Below are positions 16,840 through 24,632 of a stretch of 64,000 bases of DNA, one piece after another. The notes under the pieces were generated by a model. It had not been told where the DNA came from, made no database searches, and was given only the letters and a program-made list of their open reading frames with translations. How positions within the stretch are numbered: position 1 is the stretch's first letter; each line of letters begins with the position of its first letter. Location: the NCBI RefSeq assembly GCF_039523555.1, contig NZ_BAAAFN010000008.1, positions 148,490-212,489 of the forward strand, read 5' to 3'. Made by a program: the position numbers and the translations under genes. The DNA is from Castellaniella daejeonensis. Its GTDB lineage: Bacteria > Pseudomonadota > Gammaproteobacteria > Burkholderiales > Burkholderiaceae_B.

Positions 16840-17310
16840 TCAGGCGCCCAGGTTTTGCGCGGCTTGCAGAACTTCGTCCACGTGCCCCGGAACGCGCACG
16901 CCGCGCCATTCCTGAACCAGGACACCCTGCCGGTCGACCAGGAACGTGCTGCGTTCGATGCCGCGCACCTGCTTGCCGTACATGTTCTTCTGCTTCATGA
17001 CGCCAAACAGCGAACACAGCGTTTCGTCGGGGTCGGCGATCAGCGGGAAGGGCAGGGATTGCTTGTCGATGAAGCCCTGGTGGGACTTCAGCGTGTCGCG
17101 CGAAATGCCATAGATTTCGCAACCCAGGGCCTGGAACTGCGCGTGGCGGTCGCGGAAATCCTGGGCTTCGGTGGTGCAGCCCGGCGTGTTGTCCTTGGGG
17201 TAGAAATACAGGACGAAGGGCTTGCCCTGCAGCGCGGCCGAATCGAAGGTGCCCTGGGTGGATTCGGCGGTGAGCGGCGGCAGCGGGCGGCCGATGGCGA
17301 TGGTGGTCAT
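16840..17310 (-). CDS. bcp: Peroxiredoxin, BCP/PrxQ type
   Basis: A thiol peroxidase that reduces organic peroxides and H2O2 in the cytoplasm. The product has 156 residues with the peroxidatic cysteine in YPKDNTPGCTTEA (Cys near 46). The resolving cysteine five residues later in E. coli BCP is replaced by glutamine (CTTEAQ). Other cysteines lie at ALGCEI and ETLCSLF, so a different resolving partner is likely. Start ATG at 17310 overlaps the stop of the Mth938-like gene (ATGA). The longer upstream frame is a shadow. Confidence 0.93.
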   Translation of the reverse strand: MTTIAIGRPLPPLTAESTQGTFDSAALQGKPFVLYFYPKDNTPGCTTEAQDFRDRHAQFQALGCEIYGISRDTLKSHQGFIDKQSLPFPLIADPDETLCSLFGVMKQKNMYGKQVRGIERSTFLVDRQGVLVQEWRGVRVPGHVDEVLQAAQNLGA

Positions 17311-17756
17311 GAGGGGTCTCCGGGTAGCAGCAGGGCGAGCACGCGCCGTTCTTCTGACATGAGGATGTTGTAGGTGCGGGCGGCCGCCTGGGTGGTCATG
17401 GTTTCTATGCCGATCCCCAGCGCCAGCAAAGGCCGCAGCACATCGGGGCGCAGGAAGACCTGGCGCGGACCGGTGCCGATCAGCAGCACTTCGGGGGCGT
17501 TGTCGGGCAGTTCGACGGCAGGCGCCTCGTCGTCGAGGAAGGCGAGCGGATCGCGCGGGGCCTGCTTCAGGCCGATCAGGTCCTGGAGGAAAGCGGCGTC
17601 GATCTGCGCGGCCGAACGCACGGCGACGTTGCGGACCGGGCCTTCGGGGGCGAAACAGATCGCGCCTTCGTAGCGGACGCGGTTGATTTCCAGGAAGCCG
17701 TCGCCGTAGGCGGTGACAGTGTTGAGCGCGGGGTTCAGATCTTTTTGCAGTAGCAC
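17307..17756 (-). CDS. Mth938-like domain protein (DUF498)
   Basis: A small conserved protein of 149 residues of the Mth938/NDUFAF3 fold. The core motifs are LEINRVRYEGAICF, VLLIGTGPRQVFL and GIGIETMTTQAAARTYNIL. In other organisms members act in respiratory complex assembly or are uncharacterised. No catalytic residues are known. The start is GTG at 17756, chosen because it follows CGGAG and fits the family N terminus. The longer open frame upstream overlaps the alaC promoter and is a shadow. It is coupled to bcp by ATGA overlap. Confidence 0.82.
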   Translation of the reverse strand: MLLQKDLNPALNTVTAYGDGFLEINRVRYEGAICFAPEGPVRNVAVRSAAQIDAAFLQDLIGLKQAPRDPLAFLDDEAPAVELPDNAPEVLLIGTGPRQVFLRPDVLRPLLALGIGIETMTTQAAARTYNILMSEERRVLALLLPGDPS

Positions 17757-17851
17757 GGGCAGGCTCCGGTGTTCCTGTGATGATAGCGCAATCGATCGCG
17801 CGGCCGCGCCGCCACATTTTTGCTTCGGAGCGGCGCTCGGGGCCCGACCAT

Positions 17852-17880
17852 TTGCGAGTCGCGGACGCATGCGATAGATT
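17852..17880 (+). promoter_or_regulatory. Possible promoter of alaC-hom-thrC
   Basis: TTGCGA (17852-17857) and TAGATT (17875-17880) are separated by 17 bases and sit 60 bases before the alaC start. Each hexamer matches four of six consensus positions. The 183-base divergent gap contains nothing else recognisable. Confidence 0.4.
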
Positions 17881-17939
17881 ATCGAGTTTGCTGCACCGCA
17901 TCCATCCGCACGATTCCAGCTGACCTTCCGAGGACCATC

Positions 17940-19127
17940 ATGACGAGCTTTCCGCGCATCGAGCGCCTGCCCCCCTACGTGTTCAACATCACCGGGGAAC
18001 TCAAGATGGCCGCACGGCGGCGCGGCGAGGACATCATCGACATGTCGATGGGCAATCCGGACGGCCCCACGCCGCAGCATATCGTCGACAAGCTGGTGGA
18101 AGTCGCCCGGCGTCCCGATACCCACGGGTATTCGGTCTCCAAGGGCATCCCGCGCCTGCGCCGGGCCATCTCCACCTGGTACCAGCGGCGCTACGGGGTG
18201 GACATCGATCCGGATTCGGAAGCCATCGTGTCCATCGGCTCCAAGGAAGGCCTGGCGCACCTGATGCTGGCCACGCTCGACCGGGGAGACACGGTGCTGG
18301 TGCCCAACCCCAGCTACCCGATCCACATCTACGGTGCGGTGATCGCCGGGGCGAACATCCGCTCGGTGCCGATGACGCCCGGCCTGGATTTCTTCGACGA
18401 GATCGAGCGCGCGGTGCGCGAAACCATTCCCAGGCCCAAGATGATGATCCTGGGCTTTCCCAGCAATCCCACGGCCCAGTGCGTGGATCTGTCCTTCTTC
18501 GAGCGCATCGTGGCGCTGGCGCGCGAGCACGGCATCCTGGTCGTGCACGACCTGGCCTATGCCGACATCACGTTCGACGGGTACGTGGCGCCTTCCATCA
18601 TGCAGGTGCCCGGCGCGCGCGACGTGGCGGTGGAATTCTTCACCATGAGCAAGAGCTACAACATGGCCGGCTGGCGCATCGGCTTCATGGTGGGCAACCG
18701 CGAACTGGTCAATGCGCTGGCGCGCATCAAGAGCTACCACGACTACGGTACTTTCACGCCCATCCAGGTGGCCGCCATCGCCGCCCTGGAAGGACCTCAG
18801 GACTGCGTGTCGGAAGTCGTCGAGCAATACCGCAGCCGTCGCGACGTGCTGGCGCGCGGACTGCACGAAGCCGACTGGCCCGTGGACATTCCCAAGGCGT
18901 CCATGTACATCTGGGCGCACATCCCCGAGCCCTACCGTGCCCTGGGATCGCTGGAATTCTCCAAGCGCCTGCTGGCCGACGCCAAGGTCGCCGTGTCTCC
19001 CGGCATCGGCTTCGGCGAATACGGCGACGAATACGTGCGCTTCGCCCTGATCGAGAACGAGCAGCGCACCCGCCAGGCGGTGCGCGGCATCAAGGACATG
19101 TTCCGCAAGGACGGGCTGCTCAAATGA
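17940..19127 (+). CDS. alaC: Aminotransferase class I/II, alanine transaminase type (AlaC-like)
   Basis: A PLP-dependent aminotransferase of 395 residues of fold type I. Visible features are the N-terminal RLPPYVFNI, NPDGPTP near 40, GSKEGLAHLM, FPSNPTAQCVD and the PLP lysine in TMSKSYNMAGWRIGF near 239. This block order is that of AlaC/YfbQ-like glutamate-pyruvate transaminases. In Burkholderiales it is regularly followed by hom and thrC, as here. It overlaps hom by ATGA. Substrate preference (alanine versus another amino acid) is inferred from family only. Confidence 0.88.
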   Translation: MTSFPRIERLPPYVFNITGELKMAARRRGEDIIDMSMGNPDGPTPQHIVDKLVEVARRPDTHGYSVSKGIPRLRRAISTWYQRRYGVDIDPDSEAIVSIGSKEGLAHLMLATLDRGDTVLVPNPSYPIHIYGAVIAGANIRSVPMTPGLDFFDEIERAVRETIPRPKMMILGFPSNPTAQCVDLSFFERIVALAREHGILVVHDLAYADITFDGYVAPSIMQVPGARDVAVEFFTMSKSYNMAGWRIGFMVGNRELVNALARIKSYHDYGTFTPIQVAAIAALEGPQDCVSEVVEQYRSRRDVLARGLHEADWPVDIPKASMYIWAHIPEPYRALGSLEFSKRLLADAKVAVSPGIGFGEYGDEYVRFALIENEQRTRQAVRGIKDMFRKDGLLK

Positions 19128-20428
19128 AACCGATCCGTGTTGGTTTGCTCGGGCTGGGTGTCGTCGGCGGCGGGGTCTGGACGGTCCTGGCCCAGAACGG
19201 CGGCGAGATCGCCCGCCGCGCCGGGCGGCGCATCGAAGTCGCCGCCGTGGCGGTGCGCGACGTGGCCAAGGCGCGTGCGCTGGTCGGCGCCGATGTCGCC
19301 GTCACCACCGACTGCATGGCGCTGGCGCAGGATCCGGACATCGACATCATCGTCGAGCTGATGGGGGGCGATACGGTCGCCCGCGACTGCATCCTGCAGG
19401 CCATTGCCCAGGGCAAGCACGTGGTCACGGCCAACAAGGCCCTGCTGGCCGTGCACGGCAACGAGATCTTCGCTGCCGCCCAGGAGCGTGGGGTGATGGT
19501 CGCCTTCGAGGCCGCCGTGGCGGGCGGCATCCCGATCATCAAGGCCATCCGCGAGGGCCTGACGGCCAACCGGATCCAGTGGCTGGCCGGCATCATCAAC
19601 GGCACGACCAATTTCATTCTTTCCGAAATGCGCCAGCGCGGCCTGCCTTTCGACGCCGTGCTCGCCGAGGCACAGCGCCTGGGCTACGCCGAAGCCGATC
19701 CCACTTTCGACATCGAGGGCGTGGACGCGGCCCACAAGCTCACGCTGCTGGCCTCGCTGGCCTTCGGCATCCCGGTGCAGTTCGACAAGGCCTACATCGA
19801 AGGCATTTCCCGCCTGGCTTCCGAAGACATCGTCCACGCGGAACGCCTGGGCTATCGCATCAAGCTGCTGGGCATCACCCGCCGCCGCCCGGAAGGCATC
19901 GAACTGCGGGTCCATCCCGCGCTGGTGCCCGACCACTGCCTGCTGGCCAATGTGGAAGGCGCCATGAATGCCGTGCTGGTGCGCGGCGATGCGGTCGGTC
20001 CCTCGCTGTACTACGGCCAGGGCGCGGGCGCCTTGCCCACTGCCTCGGCCGTGGTGGCCGACCTGGTCGACGTGGCGCGGCTGCAGATGGCCGACCCCGA
20101 GCACCGGGTGCCGCACCTGGCCTTCCAGCCAGACGCCATGGCCGACATTCCGGTGCTGCCCATGGCCGATGTGCGGACCAGTTTCTACCTGCGCCTGCGG
20201 GTCGACGACCGGCCCGGCGTGCTGGCCGACCTGGCACGCGTGCTGTCGGCTGCCGGGATCTCCGTGGGGTCGATGTTCCAGCAGCCCCACGGCGAGCATC
20301 AGGCCGACATCATCTTCCTCACCCACGAAGCGCGCGAGGGCGACGTGGACCAGGCGCTGGACGCGATTCAGCGCCTGCCTTTCGTGCGTTCGGACGTGAC
20401 CCGCCTGCGCGTGGAGAACATCAATTGA
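19124..20428 (+). CDS. hom: Homoserine dehydrogenase
   Basis: The NAD(P)H-dependent enzyme that reduces aspartate semialdehyde to homoserine on the path to threonine and methionine. The 434 residues have the Rossmann motif GLLGLGVVGGG at the N terminus, TANKALLA, the catalytic block AGIINGTTNFILSEM and EADPTFDIEGVDAAHKL. A C-terminal ACT domain (about 350-434, RPGVLADLARVL) suggests feedback inhibition by threonine. It is coupled to both alaC and thrC by overlapping start and stop codons. Confidence 0.96.
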   Translation: MKPIRVGLLGLGVVGGGVWTVLAQNGGEIARRAGRRIEVAAVAVRDVAKARALVGADVAVTTDCMALAQDPDIDIIVELMGGDTVARDCILQAIAQGKHVVTANKALLAVHGNEIFAAAQERGVMVAFEAAVAGGIPIIKAIREGLTANRIQWLAGIINGTTNFILSEMRQRGLPFDAVLAEAQRLGYAEADPTFDIEGVDAAHKLTLLASLAFGIPVQFDKAYIEGISRLASEDIVHAERLGYRIKLLGITRRRPEGIELRVHPALVPDHCLLANVEGAMNAVLVRGDAVGPSLYYGQGAGALPTASAVVADLVDVARLQMADPEHRVPHLAFQPDAMADIPVLPMADVRTSFYLRLRVDDRPGVLADLARVLSAAGISVGSMFQQPHGEHQADIIFLTHEAREGDVDQALDAIQRLPFVRSDVTRLRVENIN

Positions 20429-21825
20429 AGTATATGTCCACCCGGGGCGGCATGGCCCCGCAGCCCTTCTGCGACATCCTGCTTGAAGGCCTGGCGCCCG
20501 ACGGCGGGCTGACCCTGCCCGAAACCCCGCCCAGGCTCGACGCGGCCACCCTGGAGTCCTGGCGGGGCCTGGACTATGCCGATCTGGCCGCACGCGTGCT
20601 GGGCCTGTTCATCGACGACATCCCGTCCGACGACCTGTCCCGCATGACGCGCGCCGCCTACGCGCCCAGCGTGTTTCCCCGCATTGCGCCGCTCAAGCCG
20701 CTGCGCCCGGGGCTGTCCCTGCTGGGGCTGTCCGAAGGGCCGACGCTGGCCTTCAAGGACATGGCCATGCAGTTCCTGGGCCAGGTCTTCGAATACGTGC
20801 TGGCACAGCGCGGCCAGACGCTCAACATCCTGGGCGCAACGTCGGGCGATACCGGCTCGGCAGCGGAGTACGCGCTGCGCGGCAAGCGCGGCGTGGCCGT
20901 GTTCATGCTGTCCCCGCACGGGCGCATGAGCGCCTTCCAGCGCGCCCAGATGTACTCGCTGCAGGATGCCAATATCCACAACATCGCCGTGCGCGGCGTG
21001 TTCGACGAATGCCAGGACATCGTCAAGGCCCTGGCCGGCGACCTGGAATTCAAGAGCGCCCATCGTCTGGGTGCCGTCAACTCCATCAACTGGGCGCGCA
21101 TCGCAGCCCAGGTGGTGTACTACGTCTGGGGCTGGCTGCGGGCCACCCAGGGGCCCGGCGAGCCCGTGTCCTATGCCGTGCCTTCGGGCAATTTCGGCAA
21201 CATCCTGGCCGGCCACATTGCGCGCGAGATGGGCGTGCCCATCCGCCGCCTCGTGCTGGCCACCAATGAAAACAACGTGCTCGAGGAATTCTTCCGCACG
21301 GGCATCTACCGGCCGCGTTCCGCCAGCCAGACGCATGCCACGTCCAGCCCGTCGATGGACATCTCGCGCGCTTCGAACTTCGAGCGCTTCGTCTACGACC
21401 TGGTGGGCCGCGATCCGGCCCGCGTGCGGGCGTTGATGGCGGAACTGCAGGCCACTGGCCAGTTTGATCTGTCCGATCTGCGGTCCTCGTTCACCGACCG
21501 CTACGGTTTCGTGGCGGGTGCCAGCACCCACGCTGACCGCCTGCGGACCATCCGCGACATCCGCGACGAGACCGGCGTGCTGATCGATCCGCATACGGCC
21601 GACGGGGTGAAGGTCGCTCTGGAGCACCTGGAGGACGGCGTGCCCATGCTGGTGCTGGAAACGGCACTGCCGGCCAAGTTCGCCGAGACCATTATCGAGG
21701 CCATCGGCGAGGCGCCGGAAGTGCCGGATGCGCTGCGTGACCTGGACCGCCTGCCTCAGCGTGTCGAAGTGATGGACTGCGACGCCCGCCTGGTGGCCGA
21801 CTACATGCGGCGCCACGCGCTGTAG
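20425..21825 (+). CDS. thrC: Threonine synthase
   Basis: The PLP enzyme that converts O-phosphohomoserine to threonine, 466 residues. Signatures are MKYMSTRGGMAPQ, PLKPL, the PLP lysine in GPTLAFKDMAMQF and GATSGDTGSAAEYAL. TTG at 20425 overlaps the hom stop and gives the family N terminus MKYxSTRGG. ATG at 20434 would drop the first three residues. It is the last gene of the operon and converges on the Lrp-type regulator, with only six bases between the stops. Confidence 0.96.
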   Translation: MKYMSTRGGMAPQPFCDILLEGLAPDGGLTLPETPPRLDAATLESWRGLDYADLAARVLGLFIDDIPSDDLSRMTRAAYAPSVFPRIAPLKPLRPGLSLLGLSEGPTLAFKDMAMQFLGQVFEYVLAQRGQTLNILGATSGDTGSAAEYALRGKRGVAVFMLSPHGRMSAFQRAQMYSLQDANIHNIAVRGVFDECQDIVKALAGDLEFKSAHRLGAVNSINWARIAAQVVYYVWGWLRATQGPGEPVSYAVPSGNFGNILAGHIAREMGVPIRRLVLATNENNVLEEFFRTGIYRPRSASQTHATSSPSMDISRASNFERFVYDLVGRDPARVRALMAELQATGQFDLSDLRSSFTDRYGFVAGASTHADRLRTIRDIRDETGVLIDPHTADGVKVALEHLEDGVPMLVLETALPAKFAETIIEAIGEAPEVPDALRDLDRLPQRVEVMDCDARLVADYMRRHAL

Positions 21826-21831
21826 AACACT

Positions 21832-22257
21832 TCAGGCCGTCCGGTAGGTCTGCAGGTGGATGCTGGTCTCGGACTGGCTGATGCCGCGGATCAGGCGGAT
21901 GCGTTCCAGCACCTGCGACAGTTCCTGCAGGTCGGCCGCCCGCAATTCGGCCAGCAGATCCCAGCGGCCGTTGGTGTCGTGCAGGGTGGCGACACCCGGC
22001 TCGCCCAGCAGGCTGGCGATCACGGCGCGGGCCTCGTTGCCCTCGACGGCAATGCCCATCCAGGCGCGGATCGTATGCGGCTCGACATCGGGCCGAAGGC
22101 GCACGGTATAGCCCACGATCAGCCCTGCGTCCTCCAGCCGGTGCATGCGCTGGGTGACCGTGCCGCGCGCCACGCCCAGCTTGCGCGCCAGCGTGGCCAC
22201 GCTGGCGCGGGCGTCCTTGCGCAGCAGGGCGATCAGGGCCAGGTCGGTCGAATCCAT
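21832..22257 (-). CDS. Lrp/AsnC family transcriptional regulator
   Basis: A feast/famine DNA-binding protein of 141 residues. The N-terminal winged helix-turn-helix spans about 1-60 (LALIALLRKDARASVATLARKL, then GVARGTVTQRMHRLED). The C-terminal RAM/AsnC domain (about 65-141) binds amino acids and mediates assembly into dimers and octamers. It is divergent from ornithine cyclodeaminase and arginase, so it very likely controls them. A nested inverted repeat in the shared 249-base region is a candidate operator. Confidence 0.93.
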   Translation of the reverse strand: MDSTDLALIALLRKDARASVATLARKLGVARGTVTQRMHRLEDAGLIVGYTVRLRPDVEPHTIRAWMGIAVEGNEARAVIASLLGEPGVATLHDTNGRWDLLAELRAADLQELSQVLERIRLIRGISQSETSIHLQTYRTA

Positions 22258-22380
22258 GGCGGCATGCTCCTTTGGACGGCCGGACGGTGCCCGCGAGGCA
22301 TTCGGGCATTCCCCGCACGGCCTGGCCGGTTACACCGGAATGCGCGCCCGGGGGCGAGCAGCTACCGGCGTGTGTTGTAC

Positions 22381-22437
22381 ATTCTGCTCAATTTCTTATG
22401 CCATTTTGCCAGTTTTCTGGCGAAATGGCGGCAGAAT
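22381..22437. promoter_or_regulatory. Nested inverted repeat, candidate operator of the Lrp-type regulator
   Basis: An inner dyad pairs 22400-22412 (GCCATTTTGCCAG) with 22417-22429 across a TTTT loop; the only non-Watson-Crick pair is one G-T. An outer dyad, ATTCTGC (22381-22387) and GCAGAAT (22431-22437), is perfect. The block is AT-rich compared with its surroundings, as Lrp-type sites often are, and sits midway between the divergent genes. Confidence 0.6.
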
Positions 22438-22443
22438 TGACGA

Positions 22444-22449
22444 TATACA
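22444..22449 (+). promoter_or_regulatory. Likely -10 box of the ornithine cyclodeaminase gene
   Basis: TATACA lies 58 bases before the cyclodeaminase ATG and 7 bases after the nested dyad. No consensus -35 is present, because that position falls inside the dyad. This fits an activated promoter, which is an inference. Confidence 0.4.
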
Positions 22450-22506
22450 TTGTCATCCCCTTGGGCCACACTGGGCGCATCACATCGGATACCAAGGAGA
22501 CACGCC

Positions 22507-23592
22507 ATGCACGCCCATGCTCCGGTGCGGCCACGCACCCTGTTTCTGGATACCCACGATGTGGCCCGGCTGATCGGCATCCTGGGCCTGACCGATTGCC
22601 TGCGTGGGCTTGCCGGCACGCTGCGTGCCGATTACCTGCGCTGGCCGGAATTCGACAAGGAAGCCCGCATCGCAGCCTATTCGGAGCAGGGCACCATCGA
22701 ACTGATGCCCATCACCGACGGCACGCACTACAGCTTCAAGTGCGTCAATGGTCATCCGGGCAACGGGCGCCATGGACTGCCCACCGTGATGGCGATGGGC
22801 GCGCTGCTGGATTGCGACACCGGCATGATCCGTCTGATGGCGGAACTGACCCTGACCACGGCGCTGCGCACGGCGGCGATGTCGGCGCTGGCCGCCCAGG
22901 TGCTGGCGCGGCGCGACAGCCATTCGATGGCGCTGATCGGCAATGGGGCCCAGAGCGATTTCCAGGCCCTGGCCTTCGCTGCCTTGCTGGGGGTGCGCGA
23001 TCTGCGCCTCTATGACGTGGACCGCGGCGCTTCGGAACGCCTGGCACGCAATCTCGAATCGGCGGAATTGCCGGGGCGCCCGCTGTCGGTGCGGCTCTGC
23101 GATTCAGCGGCCCAGGCCGTGCGGGGCGCGGACATCGTCACGACCGTCACGGCATTCCAGGGCCGCGCGCGGGTGCTGGACGGCAGCCTGATCGAACCGG
23201 GCATGCATCTGAACGCCGTGGGCGGCGACTGCCCTGGCAAGACCGAGCTGGATCCGGCGATCCTGCGGCGCGCGGACGTTTTCGTCGAGTTCCCGCCCCA
23301 GACTCGCAAGGAAGGCGAAATCCAGCAGATGCCGGTTGATTTTCCCGTGACCGAATTGTGGCGCGTCCTTGCGGGCGATGCACCGGGGCGGACCCACTCC
23401 GACCAGGTGACGCTGTTCGACTCGGTCGGGTTCGCGCTGGAAGACTATTCTTCGCTGCGTTTCCTCCGCGCACAGGCCGAGGCCCACGGAGTGGGGCGCT
23501 GGGTGGACGTCACGCCCGGCCAGCCGGATCCACGCGACCTGTATGGCTGGCTGCAGGGCGAACTCCGGGGCGTGCCGGCACTGGCTTCATGA
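22507..23592 (+). CDS. Ornithine cyclodeaminase family protein
   Basis: An NAD-dependent enzyme of the OCD/mu-crystallin family, 361 residues. It is predicted to turn ornithine into proline and ammonia. Visible blocks are KCVNGHPGNGRHGLPTV near 80, LRTAAMSALAA, the dinucleotide motif ALIGNGAQSDFQALA near 142-156 and the substrate loop GGDCPGKTELD near 240. ATG at 22507 follows AAGGAG. An arginase gene follows 85 bases later, which favours the ornithine assignment over other family activities such as ketimine reduction. Confidence 0.9.
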   Translation: MHAHAPVRPRTLFLDTHDVARLIGILGLTDCLRGLAGTLRADYLRWPEFDKEARIAAYSEQGTIELMPITDGTHYSFKCVNGHPGNGRHGLPTVMAMGALLDCDTGMIRLMAELTLTTALRTAAMSALAAQVLARRDSHSMALIGNGAQSDFQALAFAALLGVRDLRLYDVDRGASERLARNLESAELPGRPLSVRLCDSAAQAVRGADIVTTVTAFQGRARVLDGSLIEPGMHLNAVGGDCPGKTELDPAILRRADVFVEFPPQTRKEGEIQQMPVDFPVTELWRVLAGDAPGRTHSDQVTLFDSVGFALEDYSSLRFLRAQAEAHGVGRWVDVTPGQPDPRDLYGWLQGELRGVPALAS

Positions 23593-23677
23593 TGGCGCGC
23601 GCTGGCACGGACGCACTGCAAGAGCGCGGGACGGAGGAGGCCGTCTTTTCTTCGGACGATGGCGGAAGGACCGAACC

Positions 23678-24601
23678 ATGAGCATGGAAATTGCCTTGGT
23701 GGGCGCCCCCACCGACATTGGCGCCGGCGCACGTGGCGCATCGATGGGGCCCCAGGCCCTGCGTGTGGCGGGCCTGGCGGCTGCCCTGGAGCGCCAGGGG
23801 TACCGCGTGCTGGACACCGGTGATCTGGCCGGTCCCGGCAACCCCTGGCAGCCACCGGTCCATGGCTATCGCCACCTGGAGCAGGTCCAGTCCTGGAACG
23901 CCCTGGTGTTCCAGGCCGTGACGGCCCAGTTGCGCGAGGGACGCCTGCCGTTGGTACTGGGCGGCGATCATAGCCTGGGTGTCGGATCGGTGGGTGCCGT
24001 GGCGCGGCATTGCCGACGCGCAGGCCGACCCCTGCGGGTGTTCTGGCTGGACGCCCATACCGACTTCAACACGGCGTGGCTGACGCCCAGCGGCAATCTG
24101 CATGGCATGCCGGTCGCCTGCCTGTGCGGCTTCGGTCCGGCCGGGCTGGTGGACCTGGGCGGCTCCGAGCCGGCCCTGAGGCCCGAGGAGCTCCGGATGA
24201 TCGGCATCCGCAGCGTCGACGCGGGCGAGCGCGAATTCGTCCACGAGCAGCGGCTGGACGTGTACGACATGCGCACGATCGACGAGCGCGGCATGCGCGC
24301 CGTCATGGAAGCCGCCCTGGGCGGCCTGCCTGCGGATGCCCATGTCCACGTCAGTTTCGATGTCGATTTCCTGGATCCGGACTATGCCCCGGGAGTCGGC
24401 ACCACGGTGCGGGGCGGCCCGACATGGCGCGAAGCCCAGTTGTGCATGGAGATGCTGGCCGATACGGGCCGGGTCGGTTCGGTGGATATCGTGGAACTGA
24501 ATCCGGCCCTGGACGTGCGCAACGGCACGGCGCTGGTTGCCGTCGAACTGGTCGAAAGCCTGTTCGGCAAGAGCACCCTGGTTCGCCGTCCGCGAGGATG
24601 A
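23678..24601 (+). CDS. Arginase
   Basis: The binuclear manganese enzyme that hydrolyses arginine to ornithine and urea; 307 residues. All metal motifs are present: GGDHSLG near 98-104, DAHTDFNT near 124-131 and SFDVDFLDPDYAPG near 227-240. This is the arginase signature rather than agmatinase. It follows ornithine cyclodeaminase, so the pair converts arginine to proline, urea and ammonia. The divergent Lrp-type gene is the probable regulator. The start is ATG at 23678; a nearby second ATG two codons on is also possible. Confidence 0.94.
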   Translation: MSMEIALVGAPTDIGAGARGASMGPQALRVAGLAAALERQGYRVLDTGDLAGPGNPWQPPVHGYRHLEQVQSWNALVFQAVTAQLREGRLPLVLGGDHSLGVGSVGAVARHCRRAGRPLRVFWLDAHTDFNTAWLTPSGNLHGMPVACLCGFGPAGLVDLGGSEPALRPEELRMIGIRSVDAGEREFVHEQRLDVYDMRTIDERGMRAVMEAALGGLPADAHVHVSFDVDFLDPDYAPGVGTTVRGGPTWREAQLCMEMLADTGRVGSVDIVELNPALDVRNGTALVAVELVESLFGKSTLVRRPRG

Positions 24602-24607
24602 TGTGTT

Positions 24608-24631
24608 TCCTGCCGGCGCGATCCGGCGGGA
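24608..24631. terminator. Hairpin between convergent arginase and hpnE
   Basis: A 9-bp stem (TCCTGCCGG with CCGGCGGGA, one G-T pair) has a 6-base loop and lies in the 31-base gap between the two stops. No T-tract is present on either side. It is a probable shared 3'-end structure. Confidence 0.4.
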
Positions 24632-24632
24632 T

